DNA of 38,361 nucleotides from a virus: IMG/VR virus record IMGVR_UViG_3300048694_000978, positions 1-38,361 of that record; one strand, given 5' to 3'. Within the stretch, counting starts at the first letter, position 1. Every line of letters starts with the position of its first letter. Shown one piece after another: positions 33,135-38,361 of the stretch. The notes under the pieces are model-generated. The model worked only from the letters and a program-made list of their open reading frames with translations, was not told the origin of the DNA and did no database searches. Both the position numbers and the translations under genes were made by a program.

Positions 33135-34897
33135 CCATTAACATCCACAATCTCACAGTTCGAAACTTCATGAGCGTGGGCAATGCCACGCAGGCAGTTG
33201 ACTTCAACCGCACAGACCTAACACTGGTCTTGGGCGAAAACTTAGACCTAGGTGGTGATGGCTCGCGCAACGGCACAGGCAAAACCACAATCATCAATGC
33301 CTTGAGCTATGCCTTGTATGGGCAAGCTCTCAGCAACATTCGCAAAGACAACCTGGTAAACAAAACCAATGGCAAAAACATGTTGGTCAGCTTGGACTTT
33401 CATGTCAATGGCATTGAATATCGAATCGAGCGTGGTCGCAAGCCCAACGTGCTTAAATTTTATGTCAACCATGAAGAAAAGTCTGCCACAGACGAAGCAC
33501 AAGGCGATTCAAGAGAGACGCAAGATGCCATTGAGCGTATTTTGAACATGAGCCATGATATGTTTCAGCATATCTTGGCGTTGAACACCTACACTCCTCC
33601 GTTCTTGAGTTTGAAAGCCAACGAGCAACGCACAATCATTGAGCAGTTGTTGGGTATTACCTTGCTAAGTGAAAAAGCAGATCGCATCAAGGAACTGAAC
33701 CGACAGACCAAGGATGCTATTCAAACAGAAGAACTACGCATACGTGCTGTTCAAGAAGCCAACAAGCGCATTGAAGAACAGATCGACAGCCTGCGTAAAC
33801 GTCAAAACATGTGGATCAAAAAGCAAACAGAAGATTGTGCAGGGTATCAAACTGCAATATCCGATCTGGAACACATTGACATTGACGCCGAAGTGCAGGC
33901 GCATAGAGACCTAGCAACTTTTCATGCCAAACAAAAAGAAATCAATGACTTTGGCAAGCAAATCAAACTGGTAAGCGGTGAAATTTCCAAGCTAGAACGC
34001 GAACGTGTGAAGCTGGAGCAGGATCTAGCGTTGCTGGCAGATCACAAGTGTCATGCTTGTGGACAAACTGTACACGACAACAAGCATGATGAAATCAAAC
34101 AGGCCAAGCTTGTGGCCTTAGGCGAAGTCAACGATGCCTGGCAAGAAAAACGCAACGAGCTGGTTGAGTATGAAAATGAACTGGAAGAGCTAGGCGAGCT
34201 GGGAACTGCACCCACTGTGTTTTACGACACACTGGAAGATGCACTGAATCATCGCAATACCTTGAGCACTCTTCGCACCAGTTTGGATTCACGACAAGCT
34301 GAAGCTGATCCCTACAAAGAACAAATTTCCGACATGCAGAATCAAGCCTTGCAGGTTGTAAGCTATGATGATTTGAACGAGCTTACTCGAGTGCAAGACC
34401 ATCAAGACTTTTTGCTCAAGCTGTTGACCAGCAAGGATTCATTTGTTCGCAAGAAGATCATTGATCAGAACTTGAGTTACCTGAATCAACGACTCACACA
34501 CTACTTGGATCGCATTGGCCTGCCACACACTGTGAAGTTCCAAAACGATTTAACTGTGAGCATCGAAGAACTAGGCCGCGAACTAGACTTTGACAACTTG
34601 AGTCGTGGCGAGCGCAACAGACTTATCCTCAGCATGAGCTGGGCATTCCGTGACGTTTGGGAAAGCTTGTATCATCCCATCAACGTGCTGTTCATTGACG
34701 AGATGATTGACAACGGCATGGACACACAGGGTGTGGAAAACAGCCTGGCCCTGCTGAAGAAGATGAGCAGGGAACGACACAAATCAATTTGGTTGGTCAG
34801 TCACAAGGATGAGCTGACCAGCCGAGTGGAAAACATTCTAAAAGTTGTGAAAGAAAATGGTTTTACAACCTACAGTACAGACATCGATATAGCATAA
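33131..34897 (+). CDS. 46: Recombination nuclease ATPase subunit gp46 (Rad50/SbcC-like)
   Basis: 588 aa, near the T4 gp46 length of 560. Walker A is DGSRNGTGKTT at 43-53 (K51); long coiled-coil arms run either side of a zinc hook, CHAC at 307-310; the ABC signature LSRGE is at 490-494; Walker B VLFIDE is at 519-524, and the last part has WLVSHKDEL, the H-loop. gp46 is the SMC-like ATPase that opens and positions DNA ends for gp47. The 4-nt ATGA overlap with gp47 fits equal synthesis of the two subunits. All motifs are intact. Confidence 0.96.
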   Translation: MTINIHNLTVRNFMSVGNATQAVDFNRTDLTLVLGENLDLGGDGSRNGTGKTTIINALSYALYGQALSNIRKDNLVNKTNGKNMLVSLDFHVNGIEYRIERGRKPNVLKFYVNHEEKSATDEAQGDSRETQDAIERILNMSHDMFQHILALNTYTPPFLSLKANEQRTIIEQLLGITLLSEKADRIKELNRQTKDAIQTEELRIRAVQEANKRIEEQIDSLRKRQNMWIKKQTEDCAGYQTAISDLEHIDIDAEVQAHRDLATFHAKQKEINDFGKQIKLVSGEISKLERERVKLEQDLALLADHKCHACGQTVHDNKHDEIKQAKLVALGEVNDAWQEKRNELVEYENELEELGELGTAPTVFYDTLEDALNHRNTLSTLRTSLDSRQAEADPYKEQISDMQNQALQVVSYDDLNELTRVQDHQDFLLKLLTSKDSFVRKKIIDQNLSYLNQRLTHYLDRIGLPHTVKFQNDLTVSIEELGRELDFDNLSRGERNRLILSMSWAFRDVWESLYHPINVLFIDEMIDNGMDTQGVENSLALLKKMSRERHKSIWLVSHKDELTSRVENILKVVKENGFTTYSTDIDIA

Positions 34898-34934
34898 TTT
34901 AACACACAGGCAGCAAACAGATAACTAACAATGA

Positions 34935-35369
34935 ATGACATGGCTCTATCAAAATCAACCAGTGGAAACTCTCCCAGAAGATTGCGTGGGCTTTGTCTAC
35001 ATGATTACCAATATCACAAATCAACGCAAATACATAGGCAAAAAACTAGCAAAATTCTCTCGAACCACTCAAAAAACAGTTAAACTCAAAAACGGCAACA
35101 AAAAGAAAAAGAAGATTCGAACCAAAGTTGATTCAGATTGGCGGGACTACTACGGTAGCTCACCAGAACTAACCAAAGACGTAGAACTTCTTGGCAAAGA
35201 AAATTTTCAAAGAGAAATACTTTTTTATTGCAAAAGCAAAGCAGAGTGTAGTTATATAGAAGCAAGAGAACAGTTTTCACGGCGTGTGCTTGAAAGTCAA
35301 GACTGGTACAACGGTCATATTCAAGTTCGCGTCCACGGCAGCCACATAATCAACAAACTCAACGGTTAA
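34935..35369 (+). CDS. Small GIY-YIG nuclease-like protein
   Basis: 144 aa from the ATG at 34935; an overlapping ATG four bases earlier is in another frame that closes after about 50 codons. The GIY-YIG core is seen at 19-37 (GFVYMITNITNQRKYIGKK). A basic insertion (KNGNKKKKKIR) follows, then WRDYYGSSPELTKDVELLG and a Glu in YIEAREQ (~109). Close relatives are common in T4-like marine phages and are usually labelled putative endonucleases. It has no clear DNA-binding tail, unlike the 254-aa enzyme, so it may be a domain-only nuclease. The ribosome site is poor, and it lies 37 nt after gp46. It ends the plus-strand operon. Confidence 0.82.
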   Translation: MTWLYQNQPVETLPEDCVGFVYMITNITNQRKYIGKKLAKFSRTTQKTVKLKNGNKKKKKIRTKVDSDWRDYYGSSPELTKDVELLGKENFQREILFYCKSKAECSYIEAREQFSRRVLESQDWYNGHIQVRVHGSHIINKLNG

Positions 35370-35815
35370 CAGTATAGGCTCGCACCGGCTAAAAACGGGT
35401 GCCCATGATAACAGGACCTCGGGTCTCTGGGACGGAAATCTCTTCGCTGTAAAGAGTACTCAATCACTATCCTTAACAGGACGACGATCGCTAATCGCTG
35501 CGATTTGATTGTTTGAAGACGAATAAAAAGCTAAAAAGACGCTACCGTGGGGTAGCAGGTTTGTACGATGTGTTAGCGTATGTTGTACAAATTGCCGTTG
35601 TGATAAAGACGCTGCTCGAGGTACCGGACAACCGCCTCTGTAATGCAGTAACGCTAAGTGACTTGCCCGACTCGGATGAAGTTTCTTTGCCCTGTGCGGG
35701 CAAAGTGTGACCATAAGATCTGGATGAAGCATTAAATCGCTTCGCTCTTAGAAATACACTACGTTGTTGAGCGATAGCGAAAACAACAGACTTGCGTAGC
35801 AAGTCTCTAAAGCTA
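35370..35815. other. 446-nt hairpin-rich gap, candidate structured RNA
   Basis: Lies between two convergent genes and holds no convincing coding sequence; the three ORFs above 60 codons overlap each other, and the plus-strand one needs a TTG start. Hairpins seen: 35382-35402 (5 bp), 35412-35429 (7 bp with one bulge), 35440-35456 (5 bp), 35493-35505 (5 bp), 35541-35556 (6 bp, 4-nt loop), 35618-35638 (7 bp with a 3-nt bulge), 35685-35705 (8 bp, 5-nt loop) and 35788-35806 (8 bp, 3-nt loop). The last is better read as a terminator on the minus strand. I could not match this to a known RNA family, and no clear promoter was found. Confidence 0.35.
35779..35806 (-). terminator. Probable intrinsic terminator after the gp26 frameshift extension
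   Basis: On the minus strand an 8-bp perfect stem (AGACTTGC and GCAAGTCT, loop TAC) is followed by GTTGTTTT. It lies 9 nt after the stop of the -1 frame, at the end of the leftward unit. Confidence 0.5.
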
Positions 35816-36046
35816 TTAGAAGAAGTTCATTCCTGTTTTCTTTGTTGTTTCCATGTTTTCTTTGATGAGTTCACCAATGGCTTGGCGTTCGTGTTGGCTC
35901 ATCATCAGCACTTGATCGTAAGGAATACCACCGCGCATGTACCATGTTAGCTTGATGCTATCTGTTCGTATTTGTTTGGCCTCCTGCTGTAGGCCGTCGA
36001 TGTAGTGTTGTATCTCGTCGTGGGTAGAGGTCAGGAGGCGTTGCCG
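35816..36046 (-). CDS. -1 frame extension of the gp26-like protein (frameshift product)
   Basis: A 76-codon frame, -1 to the gp26-like gene, from CGG at 36046 to TAA at 35816. It has no ATG, GTG or TTG near its beginning and no ribosome site, yet it encodes a sensible helical peptide with DEIQHYIDGLQQEAKQIRTD, KLTWYMRGGIPYDQV and NMETTKKTGMNFF. I recognise similar small proteins next to gp26 in marine T4-like phages. It is probably made only as a fusion of residues 1-276 of gp26 to these 76 (352 aa in all) by -1 frameshifting at the slippery site. In lambda the equivalent fusion, gpGT, links the tape measure to tail-tube protein. Confidence 0.75.
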   Translation of the reverse strand, partial: RQRLLTSTHDEIQHYIDGLQQEAKQIRTDSIKLTWYMRGGIPYDQVLMMSQHERQAIGELIKENMETTKKTGMNFF

Positions 36047-36052
36047 AAAAAA
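35979..36052 (-). promoter_or_regulatory. Predicted -1 programmed frameshift signal
   Basis: Slippery heptamer T_TTT_TTC (36052-36046, minus strand) is in the right phase in codons 274-276 of the gp26-like gene. After a 6-nt spacer, GCCTCCTG (36039-36032) is perfectly complementary to CAGGAGGC (35986-35979), an 8-bp stem around 45 nt that could stall the ribosome. A smaller alternative stem (GGCCT/AGGCC) overlaps it. The zero-frame stop follows four codons after the heptamer. Confidence 0.72.
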
Positions 36053-36873
36053 AGCGCAGTGTCTAACACAAACGATTGTTCATATTCATGCTGGCATTCT
36101 GGGCACTGTAAATTTATAGGCTTGAGGTCATCGGCTGTGCGTAGTTTCACTGCATGATCTCGAATTTCTGTAAACAGTTGACCATCGCAGTTGCTCAAGA
36201 ACTCTTCAATATACTCTGGTTCCACAACCACGGCTTGCGGAGTTCTGATAGCTGCAATGCTGAATTTCATGGCTTGCAGCGTGATCTTTGTGATTTCAGT
36301 CAGCACATTGTTTAGCTTGGCGTTGCGTTCTTCTTCACTGATTTCTGCATTTGGCAAGTACTGCAACATTCGCTGCTGTTCAAACTGCATGAGGTTAATG
36401 GTATTTTGATCCTTGTAGCTCATGGGTTTGAAGAAAATTTCAAGGTCTCTGTAGTTGATTGTAGCGGTGAAATCGCCGGGTTTTAGTTGATCAATCACCT
36501 GTCTTAGATCCACCCCATAAGTGTTTTCAGTGCTGCAATTTGGGCATTTGGTAGTCAAGTCAATTTCGTTGCCATTGCTGGCAATACGTATGGCAGTCAA
36601 GATTGTGTTGAGGTCAATGCCCGGAACTTGCCAAGCGTCCTTGATTGCAGGAACGCAACTTTGTATTACCTGCACCACTGCGTCACCGTTAAACAGCGCA
36701 TCTGGGGTGCGATAGCTGATTTCATCCAGTGCAGTCATAGGCAGCACGCCCAGTTCGTTGTTTGGGGGCATATCTAAACTGCCTTTGGGCCAGTATTGAC
36801 CTTCTGAAGGCAGTCTAATGTATAGAGCAGGTTGGCGAAAATAATTCGCCAATGGATTGGATGTTTGTGTCAT
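36031..36873 (-). CDS. 26: gp26-like zinc-binding tail/baseplate assembly protein
   Basis: 280 aa. Cys pairs C110/C113 (KCPNCSTENTYG) and C257/C260 (QCPECQHEYEQ) probably bind one zinc. The N-terminus (NYFRQPALYIRLPSEGQYWP) and ILTAIRIASNGNEIDL and IFFKPMSYKDQ follow the family called gp26 (baseplate hub assembly) in T4-like phages. T4 gp26 is 208 aa. The -1 frameshift near the C-terminus makes a longer fusion, which is how tail-assembly chaperones such as lambda G/GT work, and the divergent neighbour is the tape-measure gene, their usual partner. The family assignment is from memory of conserved motifs. No late-promoter match was found before it. Confidence 0.8.
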   Translation of the reverse strand: MTQTSNPLANYFRQPALYIRLPSEGQYWPKGSLDMPPNNELGVLPMTALDEISYRTPDALFNGDAVVQVIQSCVPAIKDAWQVPGIDLNTILTAIRIASNGNEIDLTTKCPNCSTENTYGVDLRQVIDQLKPGDFTATINYRDLEIFFKPMSYKDQNTINLMQFEQQRMLQYLPNAEISEEERNAKLNNVLTEITKITLQAMKFSIAAIRTPQAVVVEPEYIEEFLSNCDGQLFTEIRDHAVKLRTADDLKPINLQCPECQHEYEQSFVLDTALFFGNAS

Positions 36874-36881
36874 TTTTTGCC

Positions 36882-36889
36882 AATAAATA
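36882..36889 (+). promoter_or_regulatory. Late promoter motif (AATAAATA) before the tape-measure gene
   Basis: Plus-strand AATAAATA fits NATAAATA; the predicted start near 36895 leaves a 22-nt leader before the ATG at 36917. It lies in the 43-nt divergent gap. Confidence 0.5.
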
Positions 36890-36916
36890 TATTTCTACTT
36901 ATGGACTCTAAAAAAC

Positions 36917-38361
36917 ATGGCCAACATAAATGACGATTTAGCCGCAGCACTTGAAGCTGCCCAGCGTGAGTTTGAAACCCTGGGCAAAGTCACTGACGCC
37001 ACAGCGGCTCGTTTGAAAGTGGCTCAAACAGCAGTTGACCAGTTCAAAGAAAAGATGAACTTGGCGGCCAACGCCAGTTCAGCATTGTACAGAACATTTA
37101 CTTCTTACAACCGAGCAGTCACTGACGGAATCAAAGGCTACAAAGACCTAGCTGACACAACAGATAATTTGGCCACCAGCATTGAAGCTCTTTCTGCTGC
37201 GCTGGCATTTGTGTTGCCCATTGGGCGTGTGGCCAAAATTGTCACTGCTGGACTAGGGTTGCTAGCTGGAGAATTGGTAAGAACCAGCAAAGCAGTGGGC
37301 GAGCAGTTGGATGGCCTGCGTTCGGGTTTTGATGAGCTAGCGCAAATAGGCGCAACCACAGCAGGTGGCTTGACTGACATGTTTGAAGCCATGCAAAAAG
37401 CAGGGCTCAGTGTCAAAGACTTTCCAAATTTTGCTAAAACTCTAGCAGAAAATGGGCAAATATTATCGCAGTTTGGGGGCACAGTAGTTACAGGTCGTAA
37501 CGCGGTGTTGGATCTAGCCAATGATCTCAAACCCATGCGTAACGAGCTACAGAACTTTGGTGTGCGAATCGAACAAATTGGGGAAGCCAGTTTGTCATTT
37601 ATCAAGAACCAAAAGCTCATGTCCATGGGTACCAATGCCAATTTGAACATGGGCGCTCAGGCCATGATGAAATACACTCAGGAGCTGGACACCCTGGCAC
37701 GATTGACAGGCATCAACACAAAAGAACAAGAAAAGATCATGGAAGACGCCATGAGTCGTGCTAGCTTTGCTGCTACAATCGATCAACTGCTAGCCGAAGG
37801 GAAAAAAGACGAAGCTAACGCAATACAGCAAGCTCAAATGTATTTTGCTAGATTGGGTCCTGAATCTCTGCGTGGATTCCAAGACAGTATTTCGGGTTTT
37901 GTGGGCACTACAGATGAATCCAACAACTTGTTCTTGGCGTCAAACGGAGCACATTTAGAATACATTGAAAAGCTCAAAGACGGCACCTTAAAAACTGAAA
38001 AACAAATTGCTGAAGGTGCTCAAGGTGTGTATCGTGCATTGACTGATGTCAGTGAAACAATTGGACGCAATGCAGCCATGCTAGGCACCAGCTTTGGCAC
38101 CATGTATCCTGAAACAAGAAAAGCAAAAGATCTTGCATCTGCCAGCATTGAGCAACTGGTCGAAACGGCAAAAGAAGAGCAGAAGAAACGTGACGAAGCC
38201 CTTAACAACTATAACAAGGGACTGACCAAAGCCAATGACGAGATGATAAAAAACCAAAAAGTGTTGCAAGCACAGGTTGGTAGATATCAGGCAATGATTG
38301 AAGGCACTACAACAGGACTGGGTGCGCTTAGTACCGCTGCAACCGTTGCAGCAGAAGCTTT
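36917..38361 (+). CDS. Tail tape-measure-like protein (C-terminus outside window)
   Basis: Starts MANINDDLAAALEAAQREFE at 36917 and stays open to the right edge, about 481 codons visible. It is strongly helical with long heptad-like stretches (residues ~5-60 and ~400-440) and one hydrophobic segment around 88-120 (ALAFVLPIGRVAKIVTAGLG), as in tape-measure proteins that fill the tail tube and later insert in the host membrane. Other blocks are LKPMRNELQNFGVRIEQIG and LDTLARLTGINTKEQEKIME. Known role: sets tail length and leaves the tail during injection. The assignment rests on composition, late promoter and the neighbouring frameshift-type assembly gene; a homologue of T4 gp29 cannot be claimed directly. 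No clear Shine-Dalgarno sequence. Confidence 0.65.
   Translation, partial: MANINDDLAAALEAAQREFETLGKVTDATAARLKVAQTAVDQFKEKMNLAANASSALYRTFTSYNRAVTDGIKGYKDLADTTDNLATSIEALSAALAFVLPIGRVAKIVTAGLGLLAGELVRTSKAVGEQLDGLRSGFDELAQIGATTAGGLTDMFEAMQKAGLSVKDFPNFAKTLAENGQILSQFGGTVVTGRNAVLDLANDLKPMRNELQNFGVRIEQIGEASLSFIKNQKLMSMGTNANLNMGAQAMMKYTQELDTLARLTGINTKEQEKIMEDAMSRASFAATIDQLLAEGKKDEANAIQQAQMYFARLGPESLRGFQDSISGFVGTTDESNNLFLASNGAHLEYIEKLKDGTLKTEKQIAEGAQGVYRALTDVSETIGRNAAMLGTSFGTMYPETRKAKDLASASIEQLVETAKEEQKKRDEALNNYNKGLTKANDEMIKNQKVLQAQVGRYQAMIEGTTTGLGALSTAATVAAEA

Noticed and set aside
35425-35460. GGGACGGAAATC resembling part of the glnA/downstream-peptide glutamine riboswitch
   Set aside because: The flanking conserved pairing arms (CGUUCA and GAACG) are absent, and the site is not before a gene.
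35513-35710. 65-codon plus-strand ORF in the hairpin-rich gap
   Set aside because: It needs a TTG start, has no ribosome site, overlaps two antisense ORFs and contains three hairpins; coding is possible but not supported.
35370-35815. tRNA, tmRNA or group I intron in the gap
   Set aside because: No T-arm GGTTCGA-type motif, no tmRNA start, and no recognisable intron core was found.

Overview
This window is part of the genome of a T4-like contractile-tailed phage, most like the marine branch that infects picocyanobacteria, SAR11 and similar hosts. Evidence for this is the set of T4-type genes (gp5, gp6, gp25, gp53, a gp48-like protein, gp46, gp47, gp55), marine-type structural proteins beside them, and late-promoter motifs of the form NATAAATA. 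I saw no tRNA, CRISPR array, insertion sequence or integrase. The host cannot be read from the sequence.

Left block (1-30283, all minus strand, transcribed right to left): a tightly packed baseplate and tail-appendage operon. In transcription order it holds a gp48-like tail-tube cap, gp53, a 969-aa hub-type protein, gp5 (spike without a visible lysozyme domain), an unrecognised 626-aa protein, gp25, gp6, a giant 4872-aa mosaic structural protein, a 55-aa protein, a 201-aa protein, a 509-aa fibre, and a glycine-rich fibre or adhesin that runs off the left edge. Many junctions are ATGA or TAATG overlaps. Late-promoter motifs lie before gp6, gp25 and the 509-aa fibre.

Middle block (30284-35369, plus strand): a consensus-like sigma70 promoter drives gp55 (late sigma factor), followed by a GIY-YIG endonuclease, gp47 and gp46 (Mre11/Rad50-type nuclease), then a second GIY-YIG protein. 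The first endonuclease gene is preceded by a 13-bp stem-loop with a late promoter embedded in it. This is the same layout that controls T4 I-TevI, so read-through early transcripts should hide its start site and late transcripts should expose it. The gene just upstream makes the sigma factor needed to fire that late promoter.

Right block (35370-38361): a 446-nt gap with no convincing gene but many hairpins, then on the minus strand a gp26-like zinc-binding tail-assembly protein. Its last codons contain a T_TTT_TTC slippery heptamer followed by an 8-bp long-range stem, and a 76-codon -1 frame with no start codon of its own. This predicts a programmed frameshift analogous to lambda G/GT. The likely tape-measure protein starts divergently beside it and runs off the right edge.

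The most notable items are the hairpin/late-promoter switch of the endonuclease, the predicted frameshift, the hairpin-rich gap, and the giant protein with a seven-bladed FG-GAP-like propeller, a degenerate cupredoxin-like region, four carbohydrate-binding-like modules and at least nine copies of a beta module.
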